Shown here piece after piece: positions 11,945 to 20,591 of a DNA stretch of 64,000 nt. The notes under the pieces are model-generated. The model made no database searches. It was not told where the DNA came from and saw only the letters and a list, made by a program, of their open reading frames with translations. The DNA comes from Fremontodendron californicum (Eukaryota; Streptophyta; Magnoliopsida; Malvales; Malvaceae). The translations under genes were made by a program, and so were the position numbers. The stretch's first letter is position 1. Each line of letters begins with the position of its first letter. Where the stretch lies: positions 9,778,001-9,842,000 of the forward strand of contig JAULJL010000028.1 in assembly GCA_030761205.1 (NCBI GenBank), written 5' to 3'.

Positions 11945-12375
11945 TGTTAGCATGGTTGAAAAAATCGGACCGATTGGTCTGACTGATTTAACCAAAAATA
12001 GGAGGCATGTCCGGTCCGATGCTATATAGAGGACCGGGGCTCACTTGAACCGGCTTAAAACCGGTTTAACCGGTGAAAATCGAAAAAAAAAATAAAGAAA
12101 AAAATCATTTTTTGTTTTTTAATTTATTTTTTTAAAAATATTTTAAGTGATAATATTTGAACCCATAACCTTTTAAAATTATACTAAAAACCATACCATG
12201 CATTAAACCGAATATATATTTTTATTAATTATTTACTATATTTAATATTTATTTATTATTAAAATTATTTTTAAAATATTTAAAATCTTATTTAAATGAA
12301 TCGGCCGGTTCAACCGGTTGGATTGAGAATCGGAGCTCACACCGATTTAACTTCCGATTCATTTTTTTTAATCTT
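11945..12375. repeat. MITE family B, in the intron of TIR copy A
   Basis: Left end TTGAAAAAATCGGACCGATT, inverted at the right around AATCGGAGCTCACACCGATT. Contains CCGGTTTAACCGG and GGTTCAACCGGTT blocks and the family core. It lies in the TIR intron (11,781-12,491); copy B has it at about 37,920-38,345. A poly-T tract at 11,856-11,880 is unique to copy A. Confidence 0.6.
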
Positions 12376-12760
12376 ACCAGCTGGATATCATTTTTAAAAG
12401 GTGATCACATGAACAAATTGAGTTAAACCTCATAATTCAACCAAAATATTAAGTTGATGATAATAGCTAATGAAAGATTGATTCATCTTACCCTTTTAAA
12501 GAGTCGAAGGTGAGCCCTACGGTATATTTTGCCTCCTCAAGAGCCGATTTGAACCTTTGAAAATCTTTGGCCGGAACATTCCCATCGTTCACAACACGAA
12601 GTTGCGAAGGTTTAATGTCGCAAAAGATGGGAATAACCTTCTTCTTAGACTCCATGATAAGAGCCAATTCATGAAGGCAAAAGTAGGATTTGCAATAGTT
12701 TGGCGAGAAAACAGTAATACCAACCTTACAATTCCTAATCGCATTATCGATGTTGTCAAA

Positions 12761-14243
12761 TGATAACTCGTATAATTATATAGTTTTTAGTTATGTTTTA
12801 TTATTGTTTTGTGTCAAATACGAGTTATTATTGCTTAGTCTAATTGTGTTTATGATCTTTTATATTTTTATGTAATTTGGTGTTTTTCATGAGTTTCTTT
12901 GAGTGATTTCAGATTACTAGAATTAAGGGCAAATCCAGTTCAGTTCCAGTTCCGACACCTTTTGCCATATCAGCTATATCTCGAGTTTCACTGAAGCAAT
13001 AAGGCTGAACTTTGTATCCCTACAAAGCTAAGAAGCATATCTATCTTTTTCATGTTTTACACTTCTTGAAACGGAGTCGTTTTCCCTAGCGAAATCGACC
13101 ATCAAGTTGGCTGATGTGCAATGACGTCTGTTCTGCACCGTTTTGGTATTTTGACCATATCTCCCGATCCACGTGCGCAAATGATCTGATTCCAACGGCT
13201 ATGGATCCGTAACTGATAGGGGTATATTTTTCGAGAAGACCATTTTATCAGATCGAGCCTCCAACATTGACAAAATCGACCATCAAGCTGGCTGATCAGA
13301 ATTGTCATACAATATGACGAAAATTGTTAGAAAAATGCACCCACCTATTATACCTACCTTTGAAATTTGTAAAGCTTGTCTCTTGTCATTTAGCCCTCCA
13401 AAATGTGTATAAATAGAGGGCCTTGGATGAGTATTGGGATACATTGATACATTGGTAGGATAGCCATTGTAATAAAATTCTCTAAGTTTTCTTTTTCTTT
13501 CCTTTCTCTAGTTTTCTTTTTCTTCTTACATTTCTTTTCATTTTATTCATATCTAGTATGTGTTTCTAATCATATTGTTGAGGTGATGAGGTGAAGCTCT
13601 TGGTAAATGCTAAGGTTAGTCTCTTAAACATGAGCTAAAATGAATCATCATTTATAAGCACTAGCATAGATAATATTTTCTTTTGGTTTAAAATCATACT
13701 TGCAAAGTAGAGATCTTGATTCATTATTGACAATGAAAATGGCACAGTAAATGCTTGGTTTCATAACCTTGATTTGTTGTAGACATATACCTTGGCATAA
13801 GGAATGCTTGGACTCTTTTTATGAGTTTTGAGGACACCAAATGAACATAATATCATATGCTATGGACGTTGGACAATTTGGACTGAATTGCTAAACCTTC
13901 CGATTGGAACCTCCCTTATGTGTGGATTTCAATTGTGTAATAAAACAAGATTAATCTTAGCATAACACCAAGAGTGGATTCTCTACCTCAACATCCTTTC
14001 TTATTGTTTTTTATATTTTGTTTAATTTCTTTTATGTTATTTTATTTATTTTGTTCTCTAATATCTTGTTTATTTTGTTTTGTTGTTGATTCCCTAATAT
14101 CTTGTTTACTTTCTTTTTCTTATATATTTATAAACTTATACTTACTAATACGCTTCCCTGTGGTTCGACCTCGGACACCCGAGAATTTATTACTTGAACA
14201 TAACCTGCACTTGGGTTTACAACTCTTAATTGAGTCACCATCA
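12761..14243 (+). repeat. 5' LTR of the Athila-like element
   Basis: TG...CA ends, 1,483 bp. TATAAATAG at 13,408-13,416 is a good TATA box, so transcription would start about 30 bp downstream. The short open frames in it also occur unchanged in the 3' LTR at +7,831. Confidence 0.93.
13408..13416 (+). promoter_or_regulatory. TATA box of the 5' LTR
   Basis: TATAAATAG in the last third of the LTR, repeated at 21,239-21,247 in the 3' LTR. Placement fits a U3/R boundary shortly downstream. Confidence 0.6.
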
Positions 14244-14249
14244 AGTTTT

Positions 14250-14267
14250 TGGCGCCGTTGCCGGGGA
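14250..14267 (+). other. Primer binding site, tRNA-Asp
   Basis: TGGCGCCGTTGCCGGGGA lies 6 bp after the 5' LTR and is the full 18-nt complement expected for the 3' end of plant tRNA-Asp including CCA. This primer is used by Athila-type elements. Confidence 0.85.
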
Positions 14268-14311
14268 GGCAATACTAAGTATATAAGTTTATAAGTATAT
14301 TTATTTTTATT

Positions 14312-14429
14312 GGCTGGTTATACCGCCTAATTTATTTTTATTGGCTGGTTATACCGCCTAATTTTCTATATATTTATATTTATATTGTATATTAACTTTG
14401 TTTTATTTTTATTGGCTGGTTATACCGCC
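14312..14429 (+). repeat. Three GGCTGGTTATACCGCC hairpins in the leader
   Basis: The 16-mer GGCTGGTTATACCGCC occurs at 14,312-14,327, 14,343-14,358 and 14,414-14,429, each within a longer TTTATTTTTATT-preceded unit. GGYGGT and ACCGCC can pair around a TAT loop. Between primer site and gag this is where packaging or dimerisation signals sit; a role is inferred only. Confidence 0.6.
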
Positions 14430-14453
14430 TAATCTGTATTTTAACTTTGTTTT

Positions 14454-17192
14454 ATGCTTGTTTGGCGACGTGATTTTAGATCTCGTCGTTTAGTTAGATT
14501 TTATTGTGAAACTTTTTCAGGTAATCTTTCTAATACATCTCCTACCATGGCTGACAATGAAAGTGTTCATGCTGAAGATGAGAACAGACAAGTACGCACC
14601 ATGCGTGACTACTTGCAACCAACTCGAAGCTCATCACCCTCTTGTTTTATTTTTCCTCTCAATGCAAACAACTTTTGTTTTAAACCAGGTATGATAGCTT
14701 TGCTTCCAAATTTCCATGGGTTAGAATCAGAAAGTGCTTACTCGTTTCTAAAAGACTTCGAAGATGTATGTGTCACCTTTAATGACCAACAATGTACAAA
14801 TGAAATTGTCAAGCTAAAATTATTTCCTTTTTCTTTAAAAGATAAAGCAAAAATTTGGCTTCATAATTTAAAACCAAGGTCAATTGGCACATGGCAAGAA
14901 TTACAAACTGAGTTTCTAAAGAAATTTTTCCCAGCACATAAAACAACTGCTTTGAAAAGACAGATTCAAAATTTCAATCAAAATCAAAATGAAGCATTTT
15001 TTCAGTGCTGGGAGCGTTTTAAAGATTTGTTAAGTTCTTGTCCACATCATGGTTTTGAAAAATGGCGTCTTATTAGTTTCTTTTATGAAAGTTTAACTCC
15101 CGAAACTAAACAATTTGTTGAAACAATGTGTAACGGTGAGTTTCTAGAAAAAGAACCTGAAGAAGCCTTTGACTACCTAGACCATTTGGCAGATAACTCT
15201 CAAGCCTGGCACACAGATAATTCCTCTGAAAGTTTCAATAGATCTAATCTTGTTTCTAACAGAGGTAAATATCATTTTAGTCAAGAAGATGAGATAAAAG
15301 CTAAAGTAGCTAATTTGGCTAGAAAGATTGAAGCCATGGAACTTAGAGAAGTAAAAGAAGTCAAAACGGTTAAAAATGAAGAAAGTTGTGGAATTTGTGA
15401 AATCATGGGACACCCCACTTCTGAATGTCCAAACATTCCCATTCTTAAAGAAGCGTTGCATGATCAAGTAAATTCCATAAACACATTTAAAAAGCCTTTT
15501 CCTTCTCCTTACTCTGAAACGTATAACCCTGAATGGAGAAATCATCCCAACTTCAGTTGGCGGAATAATAATCATGTTCAGGTACCACAATCTCAAAAGT
15601 CGGGCAACACTTTTTCCTATCAACCTTCACGTGTACAAACCTTGGAAGAGACATTGCAAGCATTCATGCAAACACAAGCAAATGTGAATAGCCGGACTTC
15701 ACAGGACATCAATGAGATCAAAAACACCTTGTCCACATTGACAGCTTCATTACGCACTCAAGAAAAAGGTAAGTTTCCTGCTCAACCTCAGCCTAACCCT
15801 TCTACTCAATGTCTTGTTTCTTGCTCCAATGAAACTCAACAGGAAAATGTCAGTTCTATCACAACTCTTCGAAGTGGAAAGGCAATTGACAAAAAGATTC
15901 CATCAAAAGACCAAGATCCTCTTTCCCCTCCGAAAAGTAATGGTAAGGATGATGGTAAGTCTGAACTTCTTGAAAATTTGGACAAAGAAAAAGGTATGCA
16001 TCCTGCTCCTTTTCCTCAAAGGTTGCAAACAATAAAGAATTTGAATCAAAATGCAGAAATTTATGAACTTTTCAAACAAGTTAAGATTAACATTCCTTTA
16101 TTGGATGCAATCAAACAAGTTCCATCTTATGCTAAATTTTTGAAGGACATGTGCACAGTTAAAAGGAAACATAATGTACAAAAGAAAGCATTTTTGACGG
16201 AAAGTGTGAGCTCAATCATTCAGCACCTTACTCCACCAAAATTCAAAGATCCTGGATGTCCAACAATCTCATGCATCATTGGAAACACTAGAATAGAACG
16301 TGCATTGCTTGATCTTGGTGCTAGTGTTAATCTTTTGCCTTTTTCTGTTTATCAACAGTTAGGTTTAGGTGAACTCAAGGAAACACCTGTTACACTTCAA
16401 CTGGCTGATCGTTCTGTAAAAATTCCTCGAGGGATAGTTGAAGATGTTTTGGTTCAAATTGATAATTTTTACTTCCCTGTTGATTTTATTGTTTTGGACA
16501 CACATCCTGTTTCAAATCCAAATGTTCAAATTCCTGTTATATTAGGCCGTCCATTTCTTGCAACTTCTAATGCTCTGATAAATTGCAGGAATGGTATGTT
16601 GAACATTTCTTTTGGAAATATGACTTTAGAATTAAATGTGTTCAACACTTGCAAGCAACCTGGTGATGATTCAGAAGTACATGAAGTGGATTTCATTGAA
16701 GAACTTGTTCATGAACATCTCACCACTACCACATTCCATGATCCTTTAGAAGCTTATTTAATTGAATATGAGTTTGATAATGCTTCAGAAATTTCACACA
16801 CTGATTCTTTGTTAAATTCTTTTCAGGTTAAGCATTGTTGGAAACAAAAGTTTGAGGAACTCAGAAAAGATGCATATGAGAATTCTAAAATTCATAAAGA
16901 AAGAACTAAAGCCTTTCATGACAAGTTAATTTCAAGAAAAACATTTGATGTTGGGCAAAAAGTTCTACTTTATAATTCTAGACTTCACATATTTCCTGGT
17001 AAGTTGAGATCAAGATGGACTGACCCATTTGTGGTTAAGCATGTGTATCATTATGGAGCAGTTGACATTGAGAATCCTCAAAATGGTAACGTATTCAAGG
17101 TAAATGGACAAAGACTCAAACTCTTTTTGGAAAATCATGTTACTCAAGAAGAGGTTGTTTTTCTTTCTGATCCTTGTTTTGAAAATAACTAG
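14454..17192 (+). CDS. Gag-protease joined to integrase C-terminus (Athila-like, pol core deleted)
   Basis: A 912-codon frame from ATG 14,454. A likelier start is ATG 14,547 in CTACCATGG, 31 codons later, where MADNESVHAEDE begins. Residues about 45-250 are Athila/Tat-type Gag (RTMRDYL, LLPNFHGLESE, LKLFPFSLKDKAKIWL, FQCWERFKDLLSSCPHHG). A CCHC-like zinc knuckle CGICEIMGHPTSEC starts at residue 312. The aspartic protease has DLGAS at 620-624, the normal plant Tat/Athila form of the DT/SG motif, and VILGRPFLATSNA. The frame then jumps directly to the integrase tail (EELRKDAYENSKIHKERTKA, FDVGQKVLLYNSRL, PGKLRSRWTDPFVV, FKVNGQRLK), residues about 795-895. RT (no YXDD), RNase H and integrase D,D,E are absent without a frameshift, so the product is a clean internal-deletion protein, probably still able to form particles with a helper's enzymes. 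Confidence 0.9.
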   Translation: MLVWRRDFRSRRLVRFYCETFSGNLSNTSPTMADNESVHAEDENRQVRTMRDYLQPTRSSSPSCFIFPLNANNFCFKPGMIALLPNFHGLESESAYSFLKDFEDVCVTFNDQQCTNEIVKLKLFPFSLKDKAKIWLHNLKPRSIGTWQELQTEFLKKFFPAHKTTALKRQIQNFNQNQNEAFFQCWERFKDLLSSCPHHGFEKWRLISFFYESLTPETKQFVETMCNGEFLEKEPEEAFDYLDHLADNSQAWHTDNSSESFNRSNLVSNRGKYHFSQEDEIKAKVANLARKIEAMELREVKEVKTVKNEESCGICEIMGHPTSECPNIPILKEALHDQVNSINTFKKPFPSPYSETYNPEWRNHPNFSWRNNNHVQVPQSQKSGNTFSYQPSRVQTLEETLQAFMQTQANVNSRTSQDINEIKNTLSTLTASLRTQEKGKFPAQPQPNPSTQCLVSCSNETQQENVSSITTLRSGKAIDKKIPSKDQDPLSPPKSNGKDDGKSELLENLDKEKGMHPAPFPQRLQTIKNLNQNAEIYELFKQVKINIPLLDAIKQVPSYAKFLKDMCTVKRKHNVQKKAFLTESVSSIIQHLTPPKFKDPGCPTISCIIGNTRIERALLDLGASVNLLPFSVYQQLGLGELKETPVTLQLADRSVKIPRGIVEDVLVQIDNFYFPVDFIVLDTHPVSNPNVQIPVILGRPFLATSNALINCRNGMLNISFGNMTLELNVFNTCKQPGDDSEVHEVDFIEELVHEHLTTTTFHDPLEAYLIEYEFDNASEISHTDSLLNSFQVKHCWKQKFEELRKDAYENSKIHKERTKAFHDKLISRKTFDVGQKVLLYNSRLHIFPGKLRSRWTDPFVVKHVYHYGAVDIENPQNGNVFKVNGQRLKLFLENHVTQEEVVFLSDPCFENN
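14520..14521 (+). promoter_or_regulatory. Possible splice junction upstream of gag ATG
   Basis: TTTTTCAG|GTAATC occurs 26 bp before ATG 14,547 and reads both as an acceptor and as a donor. As a donor it could be joined to the acceptors in front of ORF2 (17,365) and LOG (18,157). Inference from motif only. Confidence 0.35.
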
Positions 17193-17366
17193 ATGTAAAT
17201 ATAATTTTTACTAATCTTCAAAAAAAAAAATACATTTTTTTTAACCCCGGTTAAATGGCGGATAACGGTACTCCGTGATTATTTAAGTCGGTTCCATCAG
17301 CTACCCACAAAACTGATATTGTATATAAATTTCTCTTTCATTTTATTTTATTTCATTTTTTTCAGG

Positions 17367-17903
17367 ATGGATGATATTCTCAAAAGATTGCAGAAACGAT
17401 TTCCTCCTTTTCCTCGGAATATTTTACTGAAGCTTTACCAAGTTCGATTAGAAAGATTAAGAATGCTTATGAACAAAAGGATTCCTGAAGACATACGTTG
17501 GATAATTGAAGCCAAGGTACGTGAAGATGAATATCTTCCTGTTTTGCATTTACCAGGTACAGGTAGAAGCACTTATGCAAAGAAGCGACGAGCAAAGCGC
17601 ATGAGTTCAAATTGCCACAAGTGTGCACGATGGACGTGTAACGGTAAATGTCGTTCTATTGGGATTCCGTCCTCTAATCGAGATGATAAAATTGAATTCA
17701 TTAAGGATGGACTGAGTAAGGAGAATTTGGGTAATATCCAACTTTCTCTTGAGACGCATCCTAGTGGAGACGTACAAAGAGAAATTCTTGATTTATGGCC
17801 GCAATTCCAAAGGGAATGGCAACATCTTGGGAATCTGATGATAAAAGACCCTGTTTGCCAGCTTGTAAGAAAACTGGATGGGAAGCATATCCTCGACTCA
17901 TAG
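17367..17903 (+). CDS. Unrecognised ORF2 with cysteine cluster, retrotransposon-borne
   Basis: 178 codons from ATG 17,367; the frame is open from 17,319, but this ATG follows immediately after a TTTTTTCAG acceptor-like site, which favours it. The N-terminus is basic and helical-looking (MDDILKRLQKRFPPFPRNIL). A basic patch AKKRRAKR (71-78) precedes a CX2CX4CX3C cluster at C83, C86, C91, C95 (CHKCARWTCNGKC). The C-terminus is neutral (EILDLWPQFQREWQHLGN). No signal peptide or membrane span is seen, which argues against an env-like protein despite its place downstream of pol. A nucleic-acid-binding role is possible. I do not recognise a family. It is uninterrupted and uses codons like the gag ORF. 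Confidence 0.65.
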   Translation: MDDILKRLQKRFPPFPRNILLKLYQVRLERLRMLMNKRIPEDIRWIIEAKVREDEYLPVLHLPGTGRSTYAKKRRAKRMSSNCHKCARWTCNGKCRSIGIPSSNRDDKIEFIKDGLSKENLGNIQLSLETHPSGDVQREILDLWPQFQREWQHLGNLMIKDPVCQLVRKLDGKHILDS

Positions 17904-17947
17904 AAGGCGTTTAAGCCGTTTCTGGACGTAAAACCAGAGGAAGATGC

Positions 17948-18098
17948 CAAATACACTTTCGGCGACATTATTACTTTTGACTTTTACGGTTGATTTTTCT
18001 TCTCTTTTTGATTTTTTTCCTGAAATCACGCAAAAATCTTTTGTTAGGTTAACATTTTCTTCTGACAGGTCAAATACACTTTCGGCGACATTATTACT
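17948..18098 (+). repeat. 28-bp direct repeat flanking a 95-bp spacer, before LOG
   Basis: An identical 28-bp sequence (starting CAAATACACTTTCGGCGACA) is at 17,948-17,975 and 18,071-18,098. It lies in the gap between ORF2 and LOG and may mark a template switch made during gene capture. Confidence 0.85.
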
Positions 18099-18124
18099 CT
18101 TGTCTGATTCACTACTCAGTCCTC

Positions 18125-18157
18125 TATATATTACACCATGTACTCATTCTCTTTCAG
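18125..18157 (+). promoter_or_regulatory. TATA-like element and splice acceptor before LOG
   Basis: TATATATTA at 18,125-18,133 lies 46 bp before the LOG ATG, and CTCTTTCAG ends at 18,157. Either a private promoter or a spliced subgenomic RNA could express LOG. The two signals compete and neither is tested. Confidence 0.35.
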
Positions 18158-18178
18158 GCACTCGAAAAAGAAAAAAAA

Positions 18179-18826
18179 ATGGAAAGCACTTCGTCCCAGC
18201 GCATTAAAAAAATTTGTGTCTTTGGAGGTGCTTATCCAGGGAAAAATAACATATTCGCTGATGAAGCCATAAGAGTTGGAGTAATACTTGCCCAACAAAA
18301 GATCCACTTGATTTATGGAGGCGGTAGTACGGGTTTAATGGGAGCAGTCGCTACAGCAGCACACGCTGGAGGAAGTCCAGTTCTAGGAATCGTGCCAAAA
18401 CTATTCACAGATTTTTGTGGACCTACCGTGGGTAAGGAAATACAAGTCTGGAGTATCCCTGAACGGATAACAATCATGTACCATTCTGCCGATGCATTCA
18501 TTGCCTTACCAGGAGGTCTGGGTACATTGGAAGAAATAGCTTGCGTGGCTTCTTGGTCATCTTTGGTCACAAATAAGAAACCCATTGGTTTGCTTAATAT
18601 TAATGGTTATTTTAGTAATTTACTTTCATATTTAGATAATGCTGTGGATAATGGATTCATGTTTTCAGAGGCAAGGAGAACCATAATTTCTGCTACAACC
18701 ATTGAAGATTTACTCAAAAAGCTACAAGCTTATGAGTGTTTATCTGCTACGGTTGTTTCGCAAACGCTCGGAAAAAGAAAAAGAGATATGGACGAGCAAG
18801 GAGTGGATTGCACTTTGTCTTTGTGA
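18179..18826 (+). CDS. LOG-type cytokinin riboside 5'-monophosphate phosphoribohydrolase, captured by retrotransposon
   Basis: A 215-codon intronless ORF. LOG enzymes release active cytokinin base from its riboside monophosphate in one step in the cytosol or nucleus. Motifs present: ICVFGGAYPGKN (12-23, Rossmann N-end; usual CGSxxG), YGGGSTGLMG (46-55), R96 in PERITIM, and PGGLGTLEE (111-119), the family signature PGGxGTxxE, with Leu where most LOGs have Tyr. The Lys that usually follows the active-site Arg is Ile97 here, which may alter activity. It ends with a basic GKRKRD tail. Length equals normal LOGs (about 210-225 aa). Plant LOG genes have several introns, so loss of all introns fits capture through RNA. 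It sits between ORF2 and the 3' non-coding part, in element orientation. The open frame and intact signature suggest coding selection or recent capture. A catalytically divergent LOG-like relative is the alternative. Confidence 0.88.
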   Translation: MESTSSQRIKKICVFGGAYPGKNNIFADEAIRVGVILAQQKIHLIYGGGSTGLMGAVATAAHAGGSPVLGIVPKLFTDFCGPTVGKEIQVWSIPERITIMYHSADAFIALPGGLGTLEEIACVASWSSLVTNKKPIGLLNINGYFSNLLSYLDNAVDNGFMFSEARRTIISATTIEDLLKKLQAYECLSATVVSQTLGKRKRDMDEQGVDCTLSL

Positions 18827-19768
18827 CATTATCTAACATTTTGCTTGTTGTGTCTCAGTTATAATAAGTGGTTAGCAACCTCTGCAGGTAATATCTCCTA
18901 AATTCTACCTTTAAAATTTGACATTGGGGACAATGTCATATTTTAGTAGGGGGTAAGGGACATATTTTGCTAAAAAAAAAAAAATTGTTGTGTTTTAAGA
19001 CATTTAGAAGTATTCATTCTGAACAAGGTCTGAGTAAGGGAGACTTGAGACATACCTTGTCAGTTTGATTTAATCTTCTTATTCAAAAAAAAAAAAAACA
19101 TGTTTAGACTTAGTGTGTTTTTTTTAGTTACTTTCAATACTATAATGAGATATGAATTGCATAAGTCTAAAACAGATTTATTAGTGAGAAGATTTTCATG
19201 AGAATTGAGCTTGATATCAACCTTTTTATGAGCCAATGTTAATATGATATGTTGATTGAGAAAGAAGCATGTTTAGACTTAATCTGACTTGTATAATCAT
19301 CTTTGTGAGTTTTTGAGCCTATAATGATTGATGCATTATACAAATCAATCTAATTTCTTTCTTGAGTGCTCTTATGATTACATGATTCTCTAGAACTTGC
19401 TTTAAACCGTTTGAGACTATATTGATACATGTGACAACATGAATATGATAGAGGCATTAGGATTATAACCAGAGCCAAACAGCCATCCATTATTAATGTT
19501 CTACGAGAACATCCCCACTAGTGAGCCAATTTGAGCCTACATTAAATATGATGTTTTATTGGTAACCACAACTTACACCTAGCCTAAATATGCTTATATC
19601 CTTACCCTTGTTCTAAAGATGAATTTTATATTTTGAGACATATTGCAAAAAAACAAGGGATATTTTTATTTGAAAATTTGGGTTAGAAACAAAAGATAAG
19701 TGTGGGGGAAAGAAAAGAAAAGAAAAAGTCAAGAGAAAAAGAAAGGGATCATTGTCAAATACATTCCC

Positions 19769-19804
<36 letters not shown>

Positions 19805-20578
19805 CTCTTGAACTTCTAGAAAAAGATGTTACAAAGTTGGTTAGAATGATGCAAAGGCTCAACATGAATATTTAGCCTATGTTATTATGTGCTTTATAAG
19901 AGTTTTGAGAAGTTTTATTTGTATGATCTTATTATGTCTCTAAAATCTATGAACTCTTTGGAACCTTTGTGATATCTTTATCCTTTTGTTCTTTAACCAC
20001 ATTATAACCCTTTGGCCCCATTACAACCTTGAATAAAGACCTCTTGATTTATGAAGTTGTATGATCTAAATAGTGGAGAATAGGTGGACAAGCAAGCATA
20101 TGGTAGAAGTGTTTTCATGAGATTGATTGAGTGTAAACACTTTACCACTACTTTAAAGAGTGAAAATCAAGAGAGTATCCCATGTGAGAAGTTGAGATTA
20201 AGTTTGAATATACACTATTTTGATTGAAATATGTTATGTTAATATTGGCTTAACTCAAACTATTTACATTCAAGCAAGATTTTTTGTGAATTTCTTTAAG
20301 CTATTGATTAGTTTTTAAGACTTGTCCAATGATTATCTCTAATTTATATTGGAAGGATTAGTTATAATTATTATTTTTAGTTTTTCTTATGTCTTCAATG
20401 TTTGTGGGTATCGTCCTAGTAAACCCTCACGAGACTAAACTCGTCCACTAGGGACACCTAGGGGTTTAAAGGCTTGTGTCACATGCTAAGTGCCACCGTG
20501 ATTTCCTACGAAAATGGATTAGATTAGATTTTCTTATTTTATTTTTATTGAGTCGTTGCTAGGGACTAGCAACAATCT
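18827..20578 (+). other. 3' non-coding region of the Athila-like element
   Basis: About 1.75 kb without coding. It holds poly-A runs at about 18,970, 19,085 and 19,773-19,800, a purine-rich GTGTGGGGGAAAGAAAAGAA at 19,700 that resembles a second polypurine tract, and the long AT-rich spacer common before the 3' LTR of Athila/Tat elements. GACATTGGGGACAATGTC at about 18,922-18,939 is a perfect-looking hairpin. Confidence 0.6.
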
Positions 20579-20591
20579 AAGTGTGGGGGTG
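20579..20591 (+). other. Polypurine tract
   Basis: AAGTGTGGGGGTG immediately before the 3' LTR TGATAACTCG; serves to prime plus-strand DNA. Confidence 0.75.

Noticed and set aside
13974..14294. 106-codon hydrophobic frame at the 5' LTR end
   Set aside because: It lies in the LTR, is repeated in the 3' LTR with a different tail, and is low-complexity; a shadow of T-rich sequence.
17319..17366. Start of ORF2 at 17,319 (MYINFSFILFYF)
   Set aside because: The first 16 codons are a T-rich tract ending in a splice acceptor-like TTTTTTCAG; the ATG at 17,367 is more plausible.
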